A stretch of 64,000 nucleotides of DNA, taken from contig NC_083560.1 in the NCBI RefSeq assembly GCF_019925205.1, positions 94,578,083-94,642,082 of the forward strand, written 5' to 3'. Shown in pieces: positions 20,686-31,713 of this stretch. Within the stretch, counting starts at the first letter, position 1. Every line of letters begins with the position of its first letter. Source of the stretch: Metopolophium dirhodum. Taxonomy: Eukaryota; Arthropoda; Insecta; Hemiptera; Aphididae. The notes under the pieces were generated by a model. It saw nothing but the letters and a program-made list of their open reading frames with translations, made no database searches and had not been told where the DNA came from. The position numbers were made by a program, and so were the translations under genes.

Positions 20686-21040
20686 TAGAATTTCAGTACG
20701 TGCTGGAATGATGGTGCGTGTATCGTGTGCAGAAATAATGTCGTCCTCTGTGGGTAGATTAAGTTCGTTCGTCTGATAATTTATAATAGTCTGGTTCCCA
20801 GTTATAAAAGGTTTTCCGAGAATTCCATCATGGGGTATCGGAAAAGCTGAATGGTCTGCACTAGCTGATCGCTAATGCCCCTTAAATGATAGATAATTTC
20901 TTCATATACTATCACTTCATCCCTGAGTGTACTAATTTTGATCAAATTTAAATCACTCCCGGAATCTACTAGGTATATTACGTTCGGATTGATGGTCTGA
21001 AATGTTCTGCATGTTGAGTGCTGATCTGTTAATTTAGAAA
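20686..21040 (-). pseudogene. pol: Protease region of element B
   Basis: The motif YLVDSGSDLNLIK near 20960 is the aspartic protease active site. The downstream half with a GKPFITGNQ-like segment is in another frame, so the domain is broken. It sits between the last gag knuckle and RT, as expected. Confidence 0.8.
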
Positions 21041-22570
21041 TTATTTGGTATGCTCTGCAAAAGATATAGCAGCGCTTTTGATGTTCCCTACCGGGCGTCC
21101 GCCGGAAGGGTCCGGTTGTTGGGAGTTTTCCGCCTGTTTATTGTCAGCATCATTTCTTTTTGATTGTACATACTTCAATTTTCGACACACCTCTTTCGTA
21201 TGCCCGGGTTTCTTGCAATACTGGCAGGTCACGGTGCTAACTGTAGAGACTGGTGCTGGAGTAGTATTATGTTTGGTTTTCTTATTGTTTGCTTTTGCAT
21301 ATCGACAATCTCGTGCCCAATGCCCAGGTTTTTTGCAAACATTACATACTCCTGGTTGGGTTTTTGAGGTCGCTGCTGGCTTATATAATTTTTTGGATTC
21401 CTCTGATGATTTCCTTACTATTTCTTCTTCCCTAGCCGCTTGAATGGCGTTAAAAAGAGAATCTGGATGTCTGGCTTTTATATAATTTTTTAAATCTCCT
21501 AAATCTTCAATAAATACCTGTAAGGCTTTTCTTTTTATTGTTCTCTTGAGTGCTTGTGCTACCTCGATTGTACATCCCATTGTTTCTTGATCAATAATTG
21601 CATTTTGAAGAGCCTCTACTTCCTTGGAATAAGTTAATATATCCATTCCTGTTTTTTGTTTTGTAGCATATAAAGACTGATACAAGTGTTGGGTGGTTCT
21701 TCGGGGTTCCAAATTTGATTTTAGAAGATCCCTTAATTCTTCCCAAGACTCAAAGTTCTGATATTTTACTACCTGTCGAGCCTTTCCTCTTAATCTGGTT
21801 TGAATTGCTTGTACCAACCGTGGAATAGCTGTAGGCACCGTACAAGATAAAGCAAAGTCATATTTCTCCAGGAATACTTCCACTTGCTCGGTGTTCTCAC
21901 CATCGAGTGATTTTGGCAATAGCCTGATTGCGTCTTGTAATCCTATCTGGTTGCTGGACATCGCCTCTACTGTCTGAGGGACATTTCATATCCTGAGTGC
22001 CTCTTGTACCTTTTGGTTAATGATCTGTGCCAGTTGATCTTCTGTGATAGTCAAAGTTCCCGCATTAGCGTTTTGTACGGTTTCCTCTTGTTGGTCTCTC
22101 GGTTTGTTTGCCATGTTCGATTGATCGAGTTTAATTAGATTTTCGGTCCAATCAATTCGATTTCTTGAGTAACTCCCTTCCAGTTTTTGTTGTTCTGAAT
22201 TTGTTTCGTCTTCATAATCCTTTATTTGTTCTGAATTTTCTGTTTGTGCTGGATTTTCTGTATGTTCGGAATGTTCTGTGTTCAAAATGGTTGTCTGTGT
22301 GACGACTTTGTTTATACTCTTATCTACTTTTTTTAGTTCATTAGATACGTTATCTAATAAATTATTTGTGGCTATCGATAAATCTGTTTCCCTAAGAAGC
22401 AAATGATCTACCGTAATATCAGCTACTTCCCTCTCAGAAGTAGGATCCTGGGGATTCGAATACCTAACAGTTAAACTAGTCCATGAAGTTGGAATAGGAG
22501 GCTGAAGACTATCAGTAGTTTAAATGTTATGTTCCTCTAATGAATTATTTTTGTCTTCAGAATTATTCAT
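21041..22570 (-). pseudogene. gag: Gag of element B
   Basis: The likely start ATG is at 22570, followed by an in-frame TAA at about 22520. The frame then stays open to a TGA at about 21985 and from there to 21041. The N-terminus is acidic and Thr/Asn/Gln-rich. The capsid part (QDAIRLLPKSLDG, TRLRGKARQVVKYQNFESW) resembles that of element A. Two knuckles close it: CNVCKKPGHWARDC and CQYCKKPGHTKEVC. Only two stops interrupt more than 500 codons, so decay is mild. Confidence 0.85.
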
Positions 22571-22573
22571 TAA

Positions 22574-22599
22574 CCCCCCCCCCCCCTTTTTTTTTTTTT
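22574..22599. repeat. C13/T13 homopolymer pair
   Basis: Thirteen C are followed by thirteen T, just upstream of the gag ATG of element B. On the element's strand this is an A run followed by a G run in the leader. Confidence 0.9.
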
Positions 22600-22694
22600 G
22601 TTTATTTAAAGTTATAACTTATATGTCGATATTGTCACAATCGTATTACCTTATTTGTTCACAGAACAAGTATGATAATTTTAATTTCGTTTTG

Positions 22695-22706
22695 TCTTAC
22701 CTTCGT
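22695..22706 (-). promoter_or_regulatory. Candidate splice donor in leader of element B
   Basis: On the minus strand, acgaag is followed by gtaagac, an excellent match to the AAG/GTAAGA donor consensus. It lies about 130 nt upstream of the gag ATG, where an env-splicing donor would be expected. A chance match in AT-rich DNA cannot be excluded. Confidence 0.4.
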
Positions 22707-22710
22707 ATAA

Positions 22711-23327
22711 TTAAAATAGAATAATAAAATCTTTTATTTCATTCCAATACAAACCTAATATTTTATTAGTTGAATGACTCTGAAAGAAGTTTAATTTCAT
22801 CCACAAGTACCTTCACACAACACTCACTTTTTTTGTTTATTGATATTTAAATAAGTGTGTTAAATGTGTGTGAATAGTATAAGTAGGTACCTAAATTATA
22901 TATCTAAAAATAATATGAGTAATAATATGAATATAATAATATTGTATACATTTGTTTGCAAGTTATTATATAATATACAAACAGTTTTACAATAATTCAA
23001 AGTAATGTTTGGAAAGAAATACCTAGGTAGGTAGGTACAAGGAAAATCCCGGTTACACTCATATTTGTTTCCATATATTGTGTTGATAACATGTATTTGT
23101 ATCCTGGTTAAATTGCTTGAAAACTTATACAAGATTCCTCGTAAGTAGAAATTACAACTCTTCAATAGAAAAAATATTGAAAACACAGTTATAAATTATT
23201 TGATAAGCGTTTAAAGTTTGTCAACATCGTGAAAATGTGCAAATTATTTTGTAATATAAATATCATACCATTTTTATTTGTGATGCTTAATGCCTTAAAA
23301 CTTGACAACTTTGAATAGTGTTCTTCA
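22711..23327. other. AT-rich stretch, possible 5' LTR of element B not resolved
   Basis: Element B's 5' LTR should lie here, but with no second copy its ends cannot be fixed. No coding region is supported. Confidence 0.5.
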
Positions 23328-23849
23328 CATAGATAATACATAATGGATAGGCCATATTGGTTATTAGATGTTCTTCGATATTCTGTCTCACTCAGCAAAA
23401 GAGTTTACATTCCATGATAATTCAAAAATATCCTTCCATGAAAATAAATTGAAATTTGAATTTTTTATAACAGAAGTGAATATGTCCTAGGCATATAGTC
23501 AAAACACTAAAAACAGGCATTTTATTAAATGATGGACTGGTTATTAACGAAAGTTAAACTTCAATAATTAACACTTAAAGTAACAAAAGAAAACGTATAA
23601 CAATTAAGACTTAAGTCCACGTTAAACGCACGATTCAAATCACAAAATGCAAGTGATATATATCACTTATCAGTGTTCTGTGCTATAACACGCTTGGCAA
23701 AACACACAAACCATGGAAGAAAAGATAATTTTTTTGCTGAGTAGGATAGAAGATACGATTTTTATATTTCTGTCTCTCTTCTTTATTCAGGAACGCTGCC
23801 CGCTATGTAACTAGTATACACAGGGCCTATCCATTATGTATTATCTATG
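23328..23849. mobile_element. hAT/P-like non-autonomous element with 26-bp TIRs
   Basis: The two ends (23328-23353 and 23824-23849) are perfect 26-bp inverted repeats beginning catagataatacataatgg. They are flanked by a perfect 8-bp direct repeat, gttcttca (23320-23327 and 23850-23857). The 522-bp interior has no convincing reading frame. An 8-bp duplication fits hAT or P superfamilies; the ends do not let me decide. Perfect ends imply a recent insertion. The element at 52744-52962 has related ends. Confidence 0.9.
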
Positions 23850-26800
23850 GTTCTTCATAATAGTTTCCAGAAAAATTCAAAAACATCAAATAACAAAAGA
23901 AAATTAGTATTAATTTTAATAACTTAAAATAAGTATTCCATCACTGTTAATTACATTATAAGTTTTGATAATTAAATATCGTATGTTATATTATTTTATG
24001 TATTCATAAAAAAGTTTGTGCCATTGCGCTAAACTTTTTAGTAAATTCCAGTTAAATAAACTTATTAGAAATCTTGTGCCTAATGGCTAATTGCTAATAC
24101 CTACATTTGCAAGTTTGTTGTTGAATTAAAACTATTAACTTGTTATGATTTTTACCTATAAAATAATAACTTCATAAAAATTTGAACTCCGAACGCTTAT
24201 TAAAGTAAATTGTGAAGTTTTTGATAATTTTTAGTTGCTGTAAGAATAACTTTTGAGTAGTTTTGTATTATATTTTAAAATGTAAAATATGTAATTAAAG
24301 AGATAATTCTTAAAGAGGTACCAGAGGTACCTATTACTTATTATGTTCAATAAATGAGTCTAGCTAATAGCTACCTCTCCATAAAGAAAAATGATTGTTA
24401 AAAATGCATAAAACCATACAAATTGTATTATTCAGGTTAAAAAATCATCTATCAATTCAAGTAACAAACCTGTAAGATAAAAGATGATCTATGATCTGCA
24501 AATGCGCTAAATTGTAGCTTATTCCAGTTTAGTACCTGAAACATACTTCGAAGTTCACATCGGTGAATTCTTTTCAACTATAGAATATTATGTCTTTAGT
24601 AAATAAAAAACAAACATTCATCTTGTAAAATCAATGCATATATCGCTTAGAATCTAATATGTAAAATATGTCGTCCTATAGGCTATAATACTGCCAAATT
24701 ATTAATAGCATAAAAAATATTGCTTATTTCGATTGAAGTTTTATAAAAGAATCGTATTATACACGTATAGAATTTATCAGTATTCAGTATTTTAGGCGAA
24801 ACACACTTTCGAGGTACCTATACATTGTCAAATGTATAAAAATATCTTGATTGTTTACTATACAATAAGAAGACGCGGTCGAAATGTGAAATCAGTGCCA
24901 TTCATATTTCAACATTTTTTCATATATTGAGAACTGAGATGTGAACCGCCAATAATAACTCTCCATTGTATAGATCATGATATTATATTGGCCCTTTTCT
25001 ACAACGTTCAAAAAAACTTAAGTGTGTGTAACATACTTAAGTATGTTCGGAAGACCATATATTATTGCAGCCTTTGATTCACGACGTTTAGTTTTGGTTT
25101 CCACAGACACAATTTGGCAGCATATCCTTTTCAATGTGGAATGATTGTTGTTCTCTAATATTATTATCTTGAAAACCAATATAGGTATATACCAGGTTAT
25201 ACCTACATCAATAAATACATGCGTTTTTCAAGAATACCATGTTGTAACGTGGCCAGAGGTTGACTAGTTAAATATAATATATCCATCGAAGGCCGTGTGA
25301 TTTTTTTTCCATATTTTTATTTAGCTTAATTTCAAAATTGTAGAAGAATATATTTTATATTTTACTTAGTTCTTACTAGATGAGGACTTGATTTTTGGGG
25401 ATCTAAGTACTTCCCCCCAATTTTTTCCAACGTGCATAATGCATAACAAGTTAATTTATTATTACCTCTATATTTTTTTAATCATATTTTATAACATAAA
25501 CAAAACAAACACTGTCTTGAGCCGAGTAGAGTGAAACTACCGAACCAGCCACCAGGTATCCAACCTAAACCAGTAGTCAGTTGCCAGTAGCTAAATATGT
25601 TACGCTAAAATAAGATTTATGTCCGACTTATCCGTTATTTGTATATACGCATTATTTTAACGTAATATTACTTTGTAGAAAAAACAACAATTAATTTAAT
25701 TTTTTTAATCTAGATGGACCTATAAATGTATAAATTAATAAATTTGACTTTACTTCAATGACGCGATGAGATAAACACATAACACAACAGTAAATTATTT
25801 TATTTATTCTTCTTGCATACAAACATAAGCTTAGCTGGTACCTACAGTTAATTAAAACAAGCCTTTTTCATATTTCCGATGGTTATCACAGTTTGTTAAT
25901 TTTTTTTAATCATCTCATACATAAAAAAATCATGTAAATTATGTTTGGTTCACTATCGGCTAATCTTGTAGTGTGTTTAACGGATATGTAGTACCTACCT
26001 ATCGAATTCAGTAATCAGTATTCAGTTTGTACAGTGTAAATTATTTTTGGAAACAGTTACCTAAGATTGATGGAAAATAATAACTGTATTACTATCGTGA
26101 TACCAAGTACCGAGTAAATGATTAAAAAATAATAGTACTTACACGTACTTATTATTTTTTATCGTACCTGTACGGTTTTCTACGTAAATGATAAAATAAT
26201 TAATAATTATATCAAATAAAATAATTTAAATATTATAATTAATAGTTAATAGGTATAGTAATATTGCGTTATACCAGAGTGTTGTGAATGTTGAAAAAAT
26301 CTAAAAAATTAATAAAAATAATAACCTGTACCTTTACAGTAAGGCATGTAATCATTGGCCTGCATTGGTATATTTTATGGGTGTGAAGTGCCAATGTGCC
26401 AACATTTCAACGACGACCAATTATTATTATAAATAAATAAAAATTATATCGATTAATATATATTATAACCCATTCAATAATGGCGTGTTTAGAAAAATCG
26501 TAAACGGGTGGTAGGGGGAGAGCGAAAAAAAATTAAACAATTATGTATAATTTAAATTTATTCATACAATAGTAATAACCCATTGGCTTTTGCCAAAATT
26601 TGTCCATCAGAATATAATATATTTAATGATAATATTTTCGAAAAATTATCAAAAACCGCTATTAACCCATTTACTATTTAGTATCTACCTAATAAGTCTT
26701 AGCAAACTTACATAAGAATGTTCTTTAGCCTTTATTTTTAAACATAATATCAAGATGTTCAGGAGAATCTTGAATAGGTACAGTTATAGTGACTTCCTCG

Positions 26801-29800
26801 ACGATTCGTATCATACTTCGTACAGGTTGAATACCACATAATTTTACCATCGCCGAATATTCAAACAGCTGTGACTAAGTTTAAACAGTGAATATATTAT
26901 AAGCTGCAAGAGGATGTTATATTGAAATATATGCTTATAAGTTATAAATACCTTTTAAATTGTCAGCACCGTTTTGCCCACAAAAATAATAATTATTTTA
27001 ATTCAGCCCTAATTTTTATATTAATTTAATACTCGTATAAACTTTATTTTCACAAGTCAAATCGGTAATTGAAATCGACAGGTGACAGCGTAAATAAACG
27101 GTATAATTCAGTCAAAATAGTTTACCTATTGGTCTCAGTCGGTATTAACCTAAAATGTAATAACAAATAACAATGTTATAATATTATGACAAATATTAGT
27201 TGATATAATAATTATAAATATAAAAATGCAACATTAATCAATTAATATAATAAAAGTTTGCCAAGCTCAGTTATGTAGTAGTGTAGTAATAACTAGTTTA
27301 GGTGTTGGAACTTAATTTATAATAATTATTATATGATTATATATTATGATTATATAAAATGTTTGAATCATTTAGGAGTATCACTTAGGTAAACATTGAT
27401 TGCCTGCCTATTGGGAGGCAGACCGTTTTCGTTTAAGCCGCTTACGATAACGTTTAGGGTACGCCGAGAGGTAAATCGTATCAGTGGCGTATTTACGAGG
27501 GGACCAAGGGGTTTACCCCCACCACATTGGCCCATAACGATATTAAATAAACTTTTTTATGGGGTTATAAAAAATGATGATGATAATTATTGTAACCCAT
27601 AGCTACTGACTCATACTGTGGAGGTATATTCATATAAAAATCGTCGACCTTTTTGACTGCGGGACCCAAATAGTATGCGCCCGTTCAACCCGGGCACGGA
27701 ATTGTTGAATGGGACAATGATAAAATGTTTGCCAAGAGCACGTGATGTCTAAGTGCGTCACTATAGTATAACAATATATAGTTAAGTGGTGGTATCTTAA
27801 TAGGTATAATAGACATGTCGAATTTACAACGACGGCATAGATATATGTATATATCTGCAAACAACCACCGAGTACCGTCATTAATATGTGCACACATAAT
27901 ATATATTATATATATATATATATATTTATTATTGTATTTGTGAAAAATATGACCACCTACCGAAAATAATAATAATAATATTGTGTTTTCGTATACTTCT
28001 AATAAAAACAACATTTTCAATATAAAACCAGTGACTGCGGCGTGGAATAATATGTGACCAACGACCCGCAATAATAACGACGACGACGATGTAGAAATTC
28101 GGAGTAATAATGATGATAATAATAATAACAATATTGTTGTTGTTGTTGTCGTTGTCGTTGGTGCAAAACTATGATGAGAGCTCACGTTTTCTGGATGATG
28201 GCTTAAAGGGGGGGGGGGGCAGTGCCATCGGCAAACGTATTATTGCGTAAGACTTATCTTGGACGGAAGTCTCGGAGACGACCAGAAATAGTATATCAAC
28301 CCTCTGGTGTTATATACCTACCTACATCATAATATTATTATTATACTCTGACAGCGACATAATATACGAGAGTGCAATTACACAATAATAATAATAAATT
28401 GTTTTCCTAGAAAACGGATTATTTCTTGCGCACATGTAGGTACTTGTATATATATAGTATATTGACTTTTCGGCAAACACGTTGGTGTTACGAAACAGAG
28501 CTAACCCATCCAATTTTGACAATAATAATAATAATAATAAACAACTAGAGTGTGTGTCGTATTTTCATTTTATATAGGTTATTATAGGTCAATAATATTA
28601 TATAGTTATGTTTAAATATTTTTGAAAATGTATTTAAATACAAATATATAAATACATCCATACAAGAAAATATTTAAAATACATTTCAAATACTTTTAAG
28701 AAATAGTATTTAATAACAATAAATAAATATTTGGCAAGTATTTTACTACTTTTTATAATTTTAAATATTTGATTGTACAAGTAAGTTAAACAATTTATTT
28801 CGTAATTAGCAATTTGTAATTTAAAGTAGTGATGTTGCATAACTATAATTATAACTATGTAATGCCTATCCCATTTTATCCTAATGTACTTAATACAAAT
28901 GTGTTATACTTAAATTTTATAATAAATAAATGTTTATTAATGAAACATAAAATAAATAATTAATATGAAAATTTATTTCATTTATAAATAAAATAATATG
29001 ATGAATGATGATTATCAAAAATCAATCTGAAATGTTACGAATAATTTATTCTTTTGAATTTTGAAAAGTATTTATATAAAAGTTTTTATTTTCAAATACG
29101 AATACGTCCAACACAGTATACAATACACATCTTTCTAAATACCTACTTAATTTTAAAAGTACCTATTTAAAATGTATTTTGACCACTATAAAAGTAATTA
29201 AATTTCAAACATATTTACTCAAAAACTTTACAACTGTAAAACCGTACCATATTATGTTCACGTCGTAATGGCGTGGTCAGGGACGGTTATATGCTAAGTG
29301 GCAGTGGTGGATTCAGGATTGAACTCTGAAGGAAGTCTTTCTTAAAAATCATACTAATTCAAAAAAAACTTAATTGAAATATTAAATAGATACACTAATG
29401 TTTTAAACATTTTATGTATGGTAATATATTGCATCCTTACATCTTCAGTGAGTGGTCTAAAGGAGTCAAGTTAATCGTTGAGTTTTGGAATTCTTTGAGA
29501 TTTTAATAAATAAGCTATATTTTTTGGTAAAAACGGATTAAGTCAAATACTTTTACTCTTCAAGATATAACACTTAGTATTTAAGATTTAACTAATTTTA
29601 ATATGATTTATGGTTTATTTGATTTAAGTAGTAATATAAGTATAGACATACACCAATTTGATACAATAACCACAATAACCAATACCATATTTTAGGATCA
29701 TAAAAAGTTAAGTTGACTTAAATAATTCTGTTAATCATGATACATTATGGTCAATAAGTTTTAAGTCAATGCTTGATTTTCATTATTGCAATGATATAAT

Positions 29801-30698
29801 ATGATAAATGTATTGTACCACGTTCGATGTTATCAGTTTCATTCATCAACCTTAATCAATTATTAATTATTTTTTTATTTTTTAATACAATTTACATTTA
29901 TATTTTGATTTTAAATGGTTTAAAACAAAAAAAAAATGTTCATATTAATTTAATAATTTATACTGATTTTTTCCTCAAATTTTAAAAGAAAAAGTTATTA
30001 AAGTTTTAGATTTGACTTGTTGTCTTGTTATTTTTTTTGAAAAAATTGTCTTCATAAACCTAAATTTTCATGAAAGCCTCTAAACACATATTATAAATAT
30101 TGTATAGGTAGTTCTAATAATATTTAAAAACAATTATATTATTTTATTTAGTGTAATTTTACTATTTATTATGCCCAATTATAACGTATTATACAAAATA
30201 TTAAAAATAAAATGAGGATTTAACTGTTTTACTTTAGAAAATTCGATATGTCGATAAATCAACTATAAGACTAATACATGGTAGTATGGCACTATGTAAT
30301 TAAATGTATACGGCATAACATCTCGGGGAAGCACAAATACAACAGATATTAATACATTGCATATTACCGAAAAAGTTATTGCAAAAGTAGCGTATTCCCT
30401 ACCGTTAAAATACCCATCAGAGGAATTTTTTTATTCATTCATAAAAATATATTATCTGTTTATAAATCATACATTGGACAAATTGTATTAAAATCCATAC
30501 AAAATCACACACTTAATGTCATATAAATAATAGAAAGAAGAACAGGAAATTATAATATCATATTATTGACAAGTTCAGGGAAGTCCCCCTATTACCTACA
30601 TGGGGAAAACTATGTTCGACGATTTAAATAACGAAGTAGGTAAAGAGTCTGATACCAAGTTTATGTGAAAGTCAATGTAATAATATCAATGATATATT
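23850..30698. other. Long AT-rich intergenic stretch
   Basis: No gene is supported. Visible pieces are a dispersed-repeat fragment at about 24600-24655 (tgtaaaatcaatgcat followed by ttagaatcta), a hAT-like end (cagtggcgtatttacg) at about 27484, AAT/GTT microsatellites at about 28060-28160, an 11-12-G run near 28207, and a stretch rich in aaatacattt motifs at 28605-29200. The rest is featureless AT-rich DNA. Confidence 0.65.
30694..30698. repeat. Target-site duplication of the BEL element (left)
   Basis: atatt is repeated at 38253-38257, immediately outside the second LTR. Five bases is the usual size for BEL/Pao elements. Confidence 0.85.
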
Positions 30699-31522
30699 TG
30701 TTCGAACTTGAGCCTTTTCGTGTCTATTACGAACAGTGTGTCCGTTTGACACTTGTTGTCACCCCGCTGACGTTCCGACGCCGAAGTGCGCTTGCGCGAA
30801 CTTTTGGCGATCGGCTTCGCTGACCACCGGTTGTCCGCGGCCCGGCCGTCGCTGTCTTTTTCCTGCGGTCGGACCGTTCGTTCCGTTCCGACTTGTGCAC
30901 GTTTTGTTCGGGTGTGCCGACCACAAAACCTCGTGGTTGAGTCTTTTCGTGTGCGTACCCTTCTGTGCCGCCCGTAAAACGTGTCGTGTTCTTCGCACGC
31001 GTGTTGCCATCTTTCGCACCGCCGTCCGGTATTGGTCGCCGTGCCCGTGGTCGTTAATCATTTTAATATAATTATTATTATATACCTGCGCCGATCGTTC
31101 ATTCTACGTCGCGTCGTGGTTACGCATCTTGCGAGAGGTCAGTGACCTAACCCCTGCCCGGCTGTTTACACCAGGGCCGTCATTCCGAAGATATTTCGCC
31201 AATCGTCGTGGGATCCCGATGTCCACAAACGGTGACCAGCGGTATCGTTAATATATATATTATATTATTATTGTATTCTTATTTATTTGTATATTGTGCA
31301 CCTGGGTGCGTCCGTTATTTATTATAATTATTATATGGCATTTGTTTGAAGAGACGTCTTCGGCATTGTCCCTTTATTGTATTTAGTGTGTTGTACTTGT
31401 ACGTATCAAATAATTATATATATTATATTGTGAAACATTACTTTTGGATCTTTATCACTTGCTCCCACACATCCGCGAGTCGTCAGTAAACTGCTGTTAA
31501 CGTAAGTGCTGACGGCGCAACA
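30699..31522 (+). repeat. 5' LTR of the BEL element
   Basis: Begins tgttcgaacttg and ends gacggcgcaaca. It matches 37429-38252 throughout. The first 350 bases are GC- and CpG-rich and the rest AT-rich, with TATA-like runs near 31250-31275. It would contain the promoter and polyadenylation signals. Small reading frames inside it have no coding signature. Confidence 0.96.
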
Positions 31523-31526
31523 TTTT

Positions 31527-31542
31527 TGGTAGCAGAGCGTGG
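31527..31542 (+). promoter_or_regulatory. Primer-binding site of the BEL element
   Basis: tggtagcagagcgtgg starts four bases after the LTR. A TGG start is expected because it pairs with the CCA end of a tRNA. I did not identify which tRNA. Confidence 0.75.
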
Positions 31543-31713
31543 TTTTCCGACCTTTGTGGGGGTTCGGTAGCGGTGTGCTGGATTTTGGTGGGCTGGTATC
31601 CACATAGTGTTTCCTACGGTGCTTATAGGCGACATAATTTATTTTTATTTTTTATTTGTATTTGGATTATATATTCTATTTATATATTTATATTATAATA
31701 CACTTCGCTCGTA

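Larger units (their letters stand above)
17041..22710 (-). mobile_element. Ty3/Gypsy element B, errantivirus-like, with macro domain
   Basis: A minus-strand element reading gag, protease, RT, RNase H, Ser/Glu/Thr-rich linker, macro domain, integrase and the first part of env. It is related to A in layout but clearly diverged in sequence. Its integrase frame is still open over 312 codons, so it may be younger or less damaged than A, though gag, protease and RT carry stops and frameshifts. Neither LTR could be identified: the 3' end is cut off in env, and the 5' boundary near 22700 has no repeat partner. Confidence 0.82.

Noticed and set aside
28605..29200. Possible inverted-repeat element with aaatacattt motifs
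   Set aside because: Ends and target duplication could not be fixed; simple AT-rich repetition explains it equally well.
30727..31071. Reading frames of 65 to 111 codons inside the 5' LTR, repeated in the 3' LTR
   Set aside because: They overlap on both strands, lie in the GC-rich LTR part and show no domain. The repetition is explained by the LTR pair.
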